Program-made: the position numbers and the translations under genes
Source: Mycobacterium sp. URHB0044
GTDB lineage: Bacteria > Actinomycetota > Actinomycetes > Mycobacteriales > Mycobacteriaceae
DNA: 64,000 nt
Reading direction: 5' to 3'
Assembly: GCF_000620625.1 (NCBI RefSeq)
Contig: NZ_JIAW01000013.1
Location: forward strand, 162,552 to 226,551
Notes under the pieces: model-generated
The model's database searches: none
What the model was told of the DNA's origin: nothing
Seen by the model: only the letters and a program-made list of their open reading frames with translations
Part shown: positions 41,078-49,656 of the stretch, in pieces
Layout: every line of letters starts with the position of its first letter
Position numbering within the stretch: position 1 is the stretch's first letter

Positions 41078-42022
41078 GTGACGCGGATTCTGCCTGCCGG
41101 CCTGGCGGCCAACGCCGTGGTCGCGGCGTCGAGTGCGAACCTGGGGCCCGGCTTCGACAGCCTCGGCCTCGCGCTCAGCCTCTATGACGAGATCGACGTC
41201 GAGACAACCGGATCCGGACTCGTCGTCGAGGTCGAGGGGGAAGGCGCGGGCCAGGTTCCGTTGGACTCTTCGCACCTCGTCGTCCGAGCCATCCAAAGCG
41301 GATTGGCCGCGGCGGGGGTAAGCGCTGCCGGCCTGATCGTTCGCTGCCGCAACGACATTCCGCACTCCCGTGGCCTCGGATCGTCGGCTGCAGCGGTGGT
41401 CGGCGGCATAGCCGTCGCCAACGGGCTTGTCGCGCAATCCGATTCGACACCGCTGACAAACGACCAACTCATCCAGTTGTCGTCGGAGTTCGAGGGTCAC
41501 CCGGACAACGCGTCCGCCGCGGTACTGGGCGGGGCGGTGGTGTCGTGGACCGATGGCGAGGGTCCCGCGGCCCGTTACGCGGCAGCGCCGCTGCGCCTGC
41601 ACCCCGACATCCACCTGTTTCCCGCGATCCCGCAGGTCCGCTCGTCCACGGCCGAGACCCGGGTGTTGCTTCCCGAACAGGTGAGCCACGTCGACGCGCG
41701 GTTCAACCTCAGCCGCGCCGCCCTGCTGGTGGTGGCATTGACGGAACGGCCCGATCTGCTCATGGCGGCCACCGCGGACAGGCTGCACCAGGCGCAGCGG
41801 GCGGCGGCCATGCCCGCCTCCGCGGAATATCTCGCGCTTCTGCGGCGTTGTGGGGTACCAGCGGTGCTTTCTGGGGCTGGACCTGCGGTTATCGCGTTCA
41901 GCACGGAGTCGGAACTGCCGGCCGAAGCCCTGGAGTTCGGCACCGCGCATGGGTTCTCCGTCAGCGAGATGTCGGTCGGGCAGGGCGTCCGCTGGACGTC
42001 CGGTGTGCCGATTCGCAGTTGA
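41078..42022 (+). CDS. thrB: Homoserine kinase
   Basis: 314 residues, GTG start. GHMP kinase signs: SSANLGPGFDSLGLALSLYD at the N-terminus, the ATP loop IPHSRGLGSSAAAVVGGIAV and the C-terminal AVLSGAGPAVIAFST. It phosphorylates homoserine for threonine synthase. Last gene of the argS-lysA-hom-thrC-thrB unit; a new promoter for rho begins 30 bases downstream. Confidence 0.97.
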   Translation: MTRILPAGLAANAVVAASSANLGPGFDSLGLALSLYDEIDVETTGSGLVVEVEGEGAGQVPLDSSHLVVRAIQSGLAAAGVSAAGLIVRCRNDIPHSRGLGSSAAAVVGGIAVANGLVAQSDSTPLTNDQLIQLSSEFEGHPDNASAAVLGGAVVSWTDGEGPAARYAAAPLRLHPDIHLFPAIPQVRSSTAETRVLLPEQVSHVDARFNLSRAALLVVALTERPDLLMAATADRLHQAQRAAAMPASAEYLALLRRCGVPAVLSGAGPAVIAFSTESELPAEALEFGTAHGFSVSEMSVGQGVRWTSGVPIRS

Positions 42023-42052
42023 CACGCGTCACACGCGAATCAGGGGTGATTC

Positions 42053-42081
42053 TTGCTTCCCACACCGATGCGGGCTATTCT
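42053..42081 (+). promoter_or_regulatory. Predicted rho promoter and about 200-nt leader
   Basis: TTGCTT at 42053-42058 and TATTCT at 42076-42081, 17 bases apart, predict a start near 42089 and thus a leader of about 200 bases before the rho GTG at 42290. In the leader CTCAGC (42222-42227) and GCTGAG (42234-42239) form a short hairpin. Long rho leaders often serve for autogenous control by Rho. Predicted. Confidence 0.55.
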
Positions 42082-42289
42082 CGCTTTCGTCCAGCAATCG
42101 CAGCGGCTTTGCCCGCGCCGACACTAGGACGACCACCAATTCTTCTCGTGGATGACGGTTCGCCGTATCGCGGCGAAACCCGGCGATCACCGTTGCATTG
42201 GCGACGGCTTGACCTCCGCACTCAGCTGTTTGGCTGAGCGCGACGAACCCTCGCTTGAGGCGAATCAGCGGGGGAAAGAAAGGAAATCC

Positions 42290-44404
42290 GTGACTGATAC
42301 GGACCTCTTCACGGCTGGCGGCAGCGACATCGAGTTGCCGGACTCCGTGAATTCAGACAGCGCTGCGAAGGTTGCCTCCAAGGAGCCCGCTGCGCCGGCT
42401 GCTGTCGAGACCGCGCCTACCGCCGACGTCGCCTCGGGCGATCGTGGCGATCGCAGCGCCTCGCTTACCGGGATGGTGCTGCCCGATCTACGGGCGCTCG
42501 CCAACCAGCTGAGCATCAAGGGCTCCTCCGGCATGCGCAAGAGCGAGCTGATCGCGGCCATCCGCGAGCACCGCGGCGAGACCAGCGGTAGCGCCACGCA
42601 GGCCGCGCCGGCCCCGGCCGTCGAAGCTCCGCCTGCCGAGAACGGCGCCGCGGCGCCTGCCGAACAGCCGACCCGGCCGCGCCGCGAACGCCGCGGTGCC
42701 TCGCGCCAGGCCGCGCCGCCCGCCGAGGCCGACGGCACCGCCGAGACCAAGGCCGAAGCCAAGGCTGACGCCAAGACCGAGACCGCCAAGACCGAAACCA
42801 AGGTCGACGAGGCCCCCAAGGTCGACGAGGCCCCCGAGGTCAAGACCGAAGCCAAGGCCGAGACCGAGACGAAACCGCCCCGGTCCGACGACAAGGCTGA
42901 CGAGAAGCGCCAGAACTCCCGCCAGGACAATCGCTCCAACGACGGCGGCAACCGGTCGAACGACGGTGGCAACCGCTCGAACGACGGTGGCAACCAGGGC
43001 GGTGGCAACCGCTCCAATGACGGTGGCAACCAGGGCGGTGGCAATCGCTCCAACGACGGTGGCAACCAGGGTGGCGGCAACCGGTCGAACGACGGCGGCA
43101 ACCGCAACAACAACGACGACGATGACGACGACGGCCGCCAGGGTCGCCGGGGCCGTCGATTCCGTGACCGCAGGCGGCGCGGTGAGCGTGGCGGCGAGAC
43201 CGGCGGTGGCGACCGCGACACCGAACTGCGCGAAGACGACGTCGTCCAGCCCGTCGCAGGCATCCTCGACGTGCTCGACAACTACGCGTTCGTCCGTACC
43301 TCGGGCTACCTCGCCGGACCGAACGACGTCTACGTGTCGATGAACATGGTCCGCAAGAACGGCCTGCGCCGCGGCGACGCCGTGACCGGTGCGGTCCGGA
43401 TCTCCCGCGAGGGCGAAGGCACCGGCGGTGGCGGCAATCAGAACCCGCGCCAGAAGTTCAACCCGCTGGTCCGCCTCGACACCATCAACGGCGGATCGAT
43501 CGAGGACGCCAAGAAGCGCCCCGAATTCGGCAAGCTCACCCCGCTGTACCCGAACCAGCGGCTGCGCCTCGAGACCACTCCGGACCGGCTGACGCCCCGC
43601 GTGATCGACCTGATCATGCCGATCGGCAAGGGACAGCGCGCACTGATCGTGTCGCCGCCCAAGGCCGGCAAGACCATGATTCTGCAGGCGATCGCCAACG
43701 CGATCACCACGAACAACCCGGAATGCCACCTGATGGTGGTCCTGGTCGACGAGCGACCCGAAGAAGTGACCGACATGCAGCGGTCGGTGAAGGGTGAGGT
43801 CATCGCCTCCACCTTCGACCGCCCGCCGTCAGATCACACCGCGGTCGCGGAGCTGGCGATCGAACGGGCCAAGCGGCTCGTCGAGCAGGGCAGCGACGTC
43901 GTCGTCCTGCTGGACTCGATCACCCGCCTTGGTCGCGCGTACAACAACGCGTCGCCCGCGTCCGGCCGCATCCTGTCCGGTGGTGTCGACTCGACCGCGC
44001 TGTACCCGCCGAAGCGCTTCCTCGGCGCGGCGCGCAACATCGAGGACGGCGGCTCGCTGACGATCATCGCCACGGCCATGGTCGAAACGGGGTCCACCGG
44101 CGACACGGTCATCTTCGAGGAGTTCAAGGGCACCGGCAACGCCGAGCTCAAGCTCGATCGCAAGATCGCCGAGCGCCGCGTGTTCCCGGCCGTCGACGTC
44201 AACCCGTCAGGCACCCGTAAGGACGAGCTGTTGCTCGGCCCGGATGAGTTCTCGGTCGTGCACAAGCTGCGTCGTGTCCTGTCGGGGCTGGATTCGCATC
44301 AGGCCATCGACCTGCTGATGAGCCAGCTGCGCAAGACCAAGACGAACTATGAGTTCCTGGTCCAGGTCTCCAAGACCACGCCGGGAAACATGGATTCCGA
44401 CTAA
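42290..44404 (+). CDS. rho: Transcription termination factor Rho with repetitive N-terminal insertion
   Basis: 704 residues from GTG 42290 with an AAGGAAA site. Residues about 60-110 are the Rho N-terminal helix domain (LPDLRALANQLSIKGSSGMR). Then comes a low-complexity part of about 200 residues: Ala/Glu/Lys-rich (residues 110-210), the NRSNDGG/NQGGG repeat (214-270), an acidic run of six Asp and RRGRRFRDRRRRGERGG. From about 310 the RNA-binding cold-shock domain (DVLDNYAFVRTSGYLAGPND) and the hexameric ATPase follow: IVSPPKAGKTM (P-loop), VVVLLDSITRLGRAYN (Walker B and arginine region). Larger than the M. tuberculosis protein (602). Confidence 0.98.
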   Translation: MTDTDLFTAGGSDIELPDSVNSDSAAKVASKEPAAPAAVETAPTADVASGDRGDRSASLTGMVLPDLRALANQLSIKGSSGMRKSELIAAIREHRGETSGSATQAAPAPAVEAPPAENGAAAPAEQPTRPRRERRGASRQAAPPAEADGTAETKAEAKADAKTETAKTETKVDEAPKVDEAPEVKTEAKAETETKPPRSDDKADEKRQNSRQDNRSNDGGNRSNDGGNRSNDGGNQGGGNRSNDGGNQGGGNRSNDGGNQGGGNRSNDGGNRNNNDDDDDDGRQGRRGRRFRDRRRRGERGGETGGGDRDTELREDDVVQPVAGILDVLDNYAFVRTSGYLAGPNDVYVSMNMVRKNGLRRGDAVTGAVRISREGEGTGGGGNQNPRQKFNPLVRLDTINGGSIEDAKKRPEFGKLTPLYPNQRLRLETTPDRLTPRVIDLIMPIGKGQRALIVSPPKAGKTMILQAIANAITTNNPECHLMVVLVDERPEEVTDMQRSVKGEVIASTFDRPPSDHTAVAELAIERAKRLVEQGSDVVVLLDSITRLGRAYNNASPASGRILSGGVDSTALYPPKRFLGAARNIEDGGSLTIIATAMVETGSTGDTVIFEEFKGTGNAELKLDRKIAERRVFPAVDVNPSGTRKDELLLGPDEFSVVHKLRRVLSGLDSHQAIDLLMSQLRKTKTNYEFLVQVSKTTPGNMDSD
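42929..43099 (+). repeat. Tandem repeat NRSNDGG / NQGGG in the rho gene
   Basis: 57 codons: NRSNDGG three times, then three rounds of NQGGG-NRSNDGG, plus a terminal N. The main DNA unit is 36 bases (12 codons) and its copies differ only at a few third positions. It encodes a disordered, RNA-binding-like spacer and is a likely site of copy number variation between strains. Confidence 0.85.
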
Positions 44405-44414
44405 AACCCGAACG

Positions 44415-44463
44415 ACGACGGAAGCCCCGCACACGCACGTGTGCGGGGCTTCCGCCGTTTTTT
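44415..44463 (+). terminator. Intrinsic terminator of rho
   Basis: A stem of up to 21 bp (44415-44435 against 44438-44458, one G-U pair) with a tiny loop, followed by six T (44458-44463), starting 11 bases after the rho stop codon. Very GC-rich stem, canonical Rho-independent terminator in the plus direction. Confidence 0.94.
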
Positions 44464-44501
44464 GACCCACGCACTAGTCAACCCTGAGTAGTGTGGAGCG
44501 C

Positions 44502-45218
44502 GTGACGACCGCAACCACCGTTCCCTTGCTTCCCTGCCTGACCGTTGACGCCAGCATCGCGTTCTACGAGGCCCTCGGATTCGACGTGGCCCGCACACAG
44601 ACCCGCCCCTACCTCTACATGGCCTTCCGGCTGGGCGGCATCGAGCTGCACTTCAAGGACGCCGCGCCGCAGCTAGACCCATCCGACGAACTCTCCGGCG
44701 GCTGCCTGGTGATGGTCGACGCCGTCGACGGGTACCACCGGGACTTCACCAGCGGTCTGCGCCGCCGGTACGGACGGGTGCCCGCACAGGGCCTGCCTCG
44801 GCTGACTCGGTTGCGGCCCGGCCAGACGCGGTTCTGCCTGTACGACCCATCGGGAAACTGCGTCATCTTCATCAACCGCGACGAACCCGACATCGAATAC
44901 GGCGGCTCCCGTTCGATGTCCGGACTGGCCAAGGCACTGGACAACGTCCGGATCCTGCGCGACTTCAAGAACGACGACGCGCTCGCCGCCCGAGCCCTCG
45001 ACGTCGCACTGCGCCGCCATGGCGACGCCGCGTCGCGCGTCGACCTGGCCAGGGCGATCGCCAACCGAATCGAGTTGGCGATCGCGCTCGGCGACGCAGC
45101 CAGTGCCGCCGCCAGCCGCGGCCAACTGACGGCGATGGCGTTGAGCGACACCGAACGCGCCCAGATCGACGACGATCTGCGCGCGATCGACGAGATCGAG
45201 CGCTGGCTGTCGCACTGA
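44502..45218 (+). CDS. VOC-domain protein with helical C-terminal extension
   Basis: 238 residues from GTG 44502 (GTG 44493 also in frame). The first 125 residues have the bleomycin-resistance/VOC fold: PLLPCLTVDASIAFYEALGF, AFRLGGIELHFKD and TRFCLYDPSGNCVIFINR. The remainder is a helical part (VDLARAIANRIELAIALGDA and AQIDDDLRAIDEIERWLSH) that I do not recognise in the usual VOC families. Its stop overlaps the PadR gene start, suggesting that the two form a regulatory pair. Function unknown. Confidence 0.8.
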   Translation: MTTATTVPLLPCLTVDASIAFYEALGFDVARTQTRPYLYMAFRLGGIELHFKDAAPQLDPSDELSGGCLVMVDAVDGYHRDFTSGLRRRYGRVPAQGLPRLTRLRPGQTRFCLYDPSGNCVIFINRDEPDIEYGGSRSMSGLAKALDNVRILRDFKNDDALAARALDVALRRHGDAASRVDLARAIANRIELAIALGDAASAAASRGQLTAMALSDTERAQIDDDLRAIDEIERWLSH

Positions 45219-45775
45219 TGTCGACGGTCCGCCTGTTGGTCCTCGGCGTGGTGCGCACTCGCGGCGAGGCTCACGGTTACGCGGTGCACCAGGAGCTGAT
45301 GTCGTGGCGGGTCGACACGTGGACCGCGGTCAAGCCGCCGTCGATCTACCACGCCGTCAAACAGCTCGAACGCGAAGGCCTGCTGACGGGGTCGGGATGG
45401 CAGGGCAGTCCGCGAGGACCGGCGCGGGTGGCCTACCGCGTCACGCCGGCAGGCGACCAGGAGTTCATCCGGCTGCTCGAGGAGGGGCTACGCAGCCCCG
45501 ACATCGAGGAATTCGGCGCGGGCATCGCCTTCATGACCTGCCTGCCACGTGAGCGCGTCCTGCAGCTACTGGGGGAGCAGCTGGCCCTCACCAAGTCGGT
45601 CGACGTGCAGCTGGACGAGATGAAACCGAACTGGCCGGATCCGACGGCTCCGCCGCATGCGCAACACCTCCTGGATCTGTGGCGGGGCACCTTCGCGGCC
45701 CACGCGAGCTGGGCGACCGCGATGCTCGCCCGGATCTCGGCCGGTGAGTTCCGCTTCGCCGACGACGGAGACTAG
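45218..45775 (+). CDS. PadR-family transcriptional regulator
   Basis: 185 residues. The winged helix carries LLVLGVVRTRGEAHGYAVHQ, then TWTAVKPPSIYHAVKQLERE and GLLTGSGWQGSPRGPARVAYRVTPAG, diagnostic for PadR/Vir families, and a helical C-terminal dimerisation part. It starts within the stop of the VOC gene (TGATG). The target is unknown; PadR proteins commonly repress neighbouring genes in response to phenolics or drugs. The end overlaps the TetR gene by four bases. Confidence 0.9.
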   Translation: MSTVRLLVLGVVRTRGEAHGYAVHQELMSWRVDTWTAVKPPSIYHAVKQLEREGLLTGSGWQGSPRGPARVAYRVTPAGDQEFIRLLEEGLRSPDIEEFGAGIAFMTCLPRERVLQLLGEQLALTKSVDVQLDEMKPNWPDPTAPPHAQHLLDLWRGTFAAHASWATAMLARISAGEFRFADDGD

Positions 45776-46425
45776 ACCGCGGGGTCGGCGCGCAAGCCGG
45801 GCATCACGTAGCGCCGAACATGGGCCAGCACCGCCTCGTGATCGTCGGCGTCGAGCTGTTGCCCGGGCACCGTCGCCAGCGAAATGACCGCCCGGGCAAC
45901 CCATTCCGAAGCCTCGGCGATCGCCACGTCGGGATGGATCTGCCCCGAGTCGCGTGCGGCCACCAGGTAGCGCGACCAGAAATCGGCCAGGTCGGGCACC
46001 AGGCCTTGCACACCTGCGCCCGCGCATGCCGCGAACTCGTCGGGCTCCTCGAGACGCAGCTTCATCAGCAACGCGCCAGGATCGTCGTAGGCCGTGCGGC
46101 CGTGGCGGATGCCCGCGGCGATCTGCTCGTCCAAGCTCTCGACCTGTTCGAGCAGCGCGTGCGCCTCCGACCAGTACGCATTGTTGAGACGCACGATGGC
46201 CGCGCCGAGTAGCGACGTCTTGTCCGGGAAGTGCCGGTAGAGCCAGCCCCTGGACACCCCGGCGACCTCGGCCACTTCGGATACGGTGGTCGCGCGAATT
46301 CCCTTGGCGCCCAAGCACTCCTCGGCAGCATCGATGAGCCGGTCGCGGACCGTCTTGGCGGCGGTGGTGCCGGTCAACGGCGACTCCTGATCATTTCGCA
46401 GCGAGAGGGGGCGGGAAACGTTCAT
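45772..46425 (-). CDS. TetR family regulator
   Basis: 217 residues from ATG 46425 with a GGGCAG site. HTH: RDRLIDAAEECLGAKGIRAT, then VSEVAEVAGVSRGWLYRHFP and DKTSLLGAAIV. The C-terminal ligand domain is helical. It is divergent from the FadD-type gene at 46518, separated by 92 bases, and is therefore its likely repressor, sensing perhaps an acyl-CoA. I could not find a convincing palindrome in the gap. Confidence 0.9.
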   Translation of the reverse strand: MNVSRPLSLRNDQESPLTGTTAAKTVRDRLIDAAEECLGAKGIRATTVSEVAEVAGVSRGWLYRHFPDKTSLLGAAIVRLNNAYWSEAHALLEQVESLDEQIAAGIRHGRTAYDDPGALLMKLRLEEPDEFAACAGAGVQGLVPDLADFWSRYLVAARDSGQIHPDVAIAEASEWVARAVISLATVPGQQLDADDHEAVLAHVRRYVMPGLRADPAV

Positions 46426-46517
46426 TCTGCCCAAGTGCCAGACGCTACCGTGCGGCGGGCCGAAGGTGGTAGACACTTTCCGATATCTGTTCACTCAACC
46501 GATCGAGGTGGCCAACG

Positions 46518-48116
46518 ATGGCGGACACGCTCCAGCACCTGCTGCGCCAGCGGGCCGAACAGGACGGGCCGGCGGTCAAGTACGGCGACCGAACCTGGAC
46601 GTGGCGTGAACACCTGGCAGCGGCCGCCGCGCAGGCCGCCACCCTGATCGAGGACGCCGACGCGCAGCGGCCGCTGCACGTCGGAACCCTGATGGGCAAC
46701 AACCCCGACATGCTGACCGCGCTGGCCGCCGCCGGCCTCGGTGGGTACGTCCTGTGCGGCATCAACACCACCCGCCGCGGCGAGGCCCTGGCCCGCGACA
46801 TCACCCGGGTGGACTGCCAGATCGTGCTCACCGACGCGGAGCACCGCCACCTGCTCGACGACGTCGAGTTGCCCGGGGTCAAAGTCATCGACGTCTCGAC
46901 CGAGACGTGGGCCGACCGCGTGGCGTCCGCGCCCGCACTCGTCCCGCATCGCGAGGTGACGGCCGACGACACGTTCATGATGATCTTCACGTCCGGCACC
47001 AGCGGCGAACCCAAGGCGGTCGAGGTACCGCACGCCATGGTGCTGTTCGCCGGGAGCGCGCTGGTCGAACGGTACGGATTGACCGACTCGGACGTCTGTT
47101 ACCTCGCGATGCCGCTGTTCCACTCCAACGCCGTCTACGCGGGCTGGAGCGTCGCGCTCGGCGCCGGTGCCGCGATGGCGCCCGCGGCGTTCTCGTCGTC
47201 GCGGTTCCTGGACGACGTCCGGCGCTACGGCGCGACGTACATGAACTACGTCGGCAAGCCGCTGGCCTACATCCTGGCCACGCCGGAACGGCCCGACGAC
47301 GCCGACAATCCGCTGCGCATCGCGTTCGGCAACGAAGCCGCCGACCGGGACATCGAGGAGTTCGGCCGCCGGTTCGGCTGCACGGTGTGGGACGGCTTCG
47401 GTTCCACGGAGGTCGCGGTGATCATCACGCGGCCCGACGACTGTCCGACCGGGTCGATCGGGCAGGACTTTCCCGGCGTCGCGATCTATGACCCCGAGAC
47501 CGTCCAGGAATGCGAGGTCGCGCGGTTCGACGAGGCCGGTGCCCTGGTCAACGCCGACGCGGCGACGGGTGAACTGGTCAACACATCGGGGAGCGGCCTG
47601 TTCCGGGGCTACTACAACGATCCCGGCGCCACTGATCAGCGCATGCGCCACGGCATGTACTGGTCCGGTGACCTGGCCTATCGCGACGCCGACGGGTGGA
47701 TCTATCTCGCCGGCCGTACCGCCGATTGGATGCGCGTCGACGGCGAGAACCTCACCACCGCACCGATCGAACGCATCCTGCTGCGCCTGTCGGCGATCAG
47801 CCGGGTCGCGGTGTACCCGGTGCCCGACGAGTACGTCGGCGACCAGGTGATGGCCGCGATCGTCCTGCGCGACGGCGCTCAGCTGACCCCCGCCGAGTTC
47901 GAACAGTTCCTCGCCGCGCAGCGCGACCTCTCGCCGAAGGCCTGGCCACGCTACGTGTGGATCGCCGCCGACCTACCCACGACCGCGACCAACAAGATCC
48001 TGAAACGCGAGTTGATCGGCCTGGGCACCGACCCCGGGGGCAGGGTGATGTGGAAACGGGATGGGCGCGCGTTCCACCCGTTCGGCGAGCGCGCGATCAG
48101 CCGAACGGATCGGTGA
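46518..48116 (+). CDS. Fatty-acid--CoA ligase, FadD1/FadD17 type
   Basis: 532 residues. ANL adenylating enzyme: P-loop-like MMIFTSGTSGEPKAVEVPHA, A5 region WDGFGSTEVAVIITRP, A7/A8 region YWSGDLAYRDADGWIYLAGR then TADWMRVDGENL and the catalytic lysine in TNKILKRELIG. The gene-family features FHSNAVYAGW and TYMNYVGKPLAYILATPE match mycobacterial FadD1/FadD17. It activates a fatty or steroid-derived acid as acyl-AMP and then CoA ester; substrate unknown. Probably controlled by the divergent TetR regulator. Confidence 0.92.
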   Translation: MADTLQHLLRQRAEQDGPAVKYGDRTWTWREHLAAAAAQAATLIEDADAQRPLHVGTLMGNNPDMLTALAAAGLGGYVLCGINTTRRGEALARDITRVDCQIVLTDAEHRHLLDDVELPGVKVIDVSTETWADRVASAPALVPHREVTADDTFMMIFTSGTSGEPKAVEVPHAMVLFAGSALVERYGLTDSDVCYLAMPLFHSNAVYAGWSVALGAGAAMAPAAFSSSRFLDDVRRYGATYMNYVGKPLAYILATPERPDDADNPLRIAFGNEAADRDIEEFGRRFGCTVWDGFGSTEVAVIITRPDDCPTGSIGQDFPGVAIYDPETVQECEVARFDEAGALVNADAATGELVNTSGSGLFRGYYNDPGATDQRMRHGMYWSGDLAYRDADGWIYLAGRTADWMRVDGENLTTAPIERILLRLSAISRVAVYPVPDEYVGDQVMAAIVLRDGAQLTPAEFEQFLAAQRDLSPKAWPRYVWIAADLPTTATNKILKRELIGLGTDPGGRVMWKRDGRAFHPFGERAISRTDR

Positions 48117-48172
48117 CCTCCCAGGAATAGCCGCCGGTCCGCACGCGTTTAGGAGGTTGGCGGTTGACCTGG

Positions 48173-48178
48173 CATAAT
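48173..48178 (+). promoter_or_regulatory. Possible -10 element of rpmE
   Basis: CATAAT at 48173-48178 is the best -10-like sequence in the 154-bp gap before rpmE. It would give a leader of about 85 bases. No clear -35 lies at the right distance; TTGACC at 48164-48169 is too near. Weak prediction. Confidence 0.3.
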
Positions 48179-48270
48179 GGGCCGCCGAACCCTCGGTTCC
48201 GGTTCACGCTCGAAAGCCATCAGGTTAGGGCTCGGGCGACCCGGCGACCAACTATTGAAGAGGACCAGAA

Positions 48271-48507
48271 ATGAGATCGGGTATTCACCCCGCCTACGTC
48301 GAGACCACCGTGGTCTGCGGCTGCGGCAACACCTTCCAGACTCGTAGCACCAAGGAGAGCGGCCACATCGTGGTCGAGGTCTGCTCCCAGTGCCACCCCT
48401 TCTACACCGGTAAGCAGAAGATCCTCGACAGCGGCGGCCGCGTGGCCCGCTTCGAGAAGCGCTACGGCAAGCGCGCCACCGGCGAGAAGGCCAGCGCCGA
48501 CAAGTAG
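48271..48507 (+). CDS. rpmE: 50S ribosomal protein L31 (zinc-binding type)
   Basis: 78 residues: MRSGIHPAYVETTVVCGCGN then TFQTRSTKESGHIVVEVCSQCHPFYTG. The cysteines in CGCG and CSQC make the four-cysteine zinc-ribbon (C+) form, as opposed to the zinc-free paralogue that mycobacteria express under zinc limitation. It sits at the bridge between ribosomal subunits. Followed by prfA in the usual order. Confidence 0.97.
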   Translation: MRSGIHPAYVETTVVCGCGNTFQTRSTKESGHIVVEVCSQCHPFYTGKQKILDSGGRVARFEKRYGKRATGEKASADK

Positions 48508-48582
48508 TGACGTCACCGGCGCCCGTTCTGTCGCATCCGTGCCAGGCCGGGCGCCGGTTCGCGTTCGGGGAAGGAGGTCCGC

Positions 48583-49656
48583 GTGGCTGATACAGGGCCC
48601 GCAATCGAAGCGCTGTTGGCCGAGCACGCCGACCTCGAGCGTCAGCTCTCCGACCCCAACCTGCACGCGGACGCGGGGGCGGCCCGCAGAGTGGGCCGCC
48701 GCTTCGCGCAGATCGCACCAATCGTGTCGACCTTCCGCAAGCTCGAGGCCGCCCGCGGTGATCTCGAGGCCGCGCGGGAATTGGGCGCCGACGACGCGTC
48801 GTTTGCCGCGGAAGTGCCTGCGCTCGAGGCCAGCGTCGAGGAACTGAGCACCCGGCTCGCCGACCTGCTCGCACCGCGCGACCCGCACGACGCCGACGAC
48901 GTCGTTCTTGAGGTGAAGTCCGGCGAAGGTGGCGAGGAGTCGGCGCTGTTCGCCGCCGACCTCGCCCGCATGTACATCCGGTACGCCGAACGGCATGGCT
49001 GGACGGTCACCGTGCTCGACGAAACGTGGTCGGACCTCGGTGGCTACAAGGACGCCACCATCACCATCGCCAGCAAGGGCGATTCCGCGGACGGCGTGTG
49101 GTCGCGGCTGAAGTTCGAGGGCGGCGTGCACCGCGTGCAGCGCGTGCCGGTCACCGAATCCCAAGGCCGGGTGCACACCTCGGCCGCCGGCGTGCTCGTC
49201 TACCCCGAACCCGAAGACGTCGAAGCCGTCCAGATCGACGAATCCGATCTGCGCATCGACGTGTACCGGTCCTCGGGCAAGGGTGGTCAGGGCGTCAACA
49301 CCACCGACTCGGCCGTGCGCATCACCCACCTGCCCACCGGCATCGTGGTCACCTGCCAGAACGAGCGGTCCCAGCTGCAGAACAAGGCCCGCGCCATGGT
49401 GGTGCTGGCGGCGCGGCTGCAGGCACTGGCCGAGGAGCAGGCGCAGGCCGACGCGTCCGCCGACCGGGCCAGCCAGATCCGCACCGTCGACCGCAGCGAG
49501 CGGATCCGTACCTACAACTTCCCCGAGAACCGCATCGCCGATCACCGCATCGGCTTCAAGTCGCACAACCTCGACCAGGTTCTCGACGGCGACCTCGACC
49601 CGCTCTTCGACGCGTTGGCCGCCGCCGACAAAGAGGCGAGGCTGCAGCAAGCATGA
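48583..49656 (+). CDS. prfA: Peptide chain release factor 1
   Basis: 357 residues, GTG start behind AAGGAGG. The catalytic GGQ loop is in YRSSGKGGQGVNTTDSAVRI; the tripeptide codon-recognition region lies upstream near HRVQRVPVTESQGRVHTSAA (PVT in place of PAT). RF1 releases peptides at UAA and UAG. The stop overlaps the prmC start (ATGA); PrmC methylates the Gln of the GGQ, so the enzyme and substrate genes are coupled. Confidence 0.98.
   Translation: MADTGPAIEALLAEHADLERQLSDPNLHADAGAARRVGRRFAQIAPIVSTFRKLEAARGDLEAARELGADDASFAAEVPALEASVEELSTRLADLLAPRDPHDADDVVLEVKSGEGGEESALFAADLARMYIRYAERHGWTVTVLDETWSDLGGYKDATITIASKGDSADGVWSRLKFEGGVHRVQRVPVTESQGRVHTSAAGVLVYPEPEDVEAVQIDESDLRIDVYRSSGKGGQGVNTTDSAVRITHLPTGIVVTCQNERSQLQNKARAMVVLAARLQALAEEQAQADASADRASQIRTVDRSERIRTYNFPENRIADHRIGFKSHNLDQVLDGDLDPLFDALAAADKEARLQQA

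Noticed and set aside
42929..43099. CRISPR-like array
   Set aside because: The repeats are in frame in rho, have no unique spacers and encode a regular peptide repeat.
46426..46517. Operator between TetR and fadD
   Set aside because: I looked for an inverted repeat in the 92-bp gap and found only weak, short matches that could occur by chance.
49026..49652. ORF extending prmC upstream through prfA
   Set aside because: It is in another frame of prfA; the ATGA overlap at 49653 and the family start define prmC.
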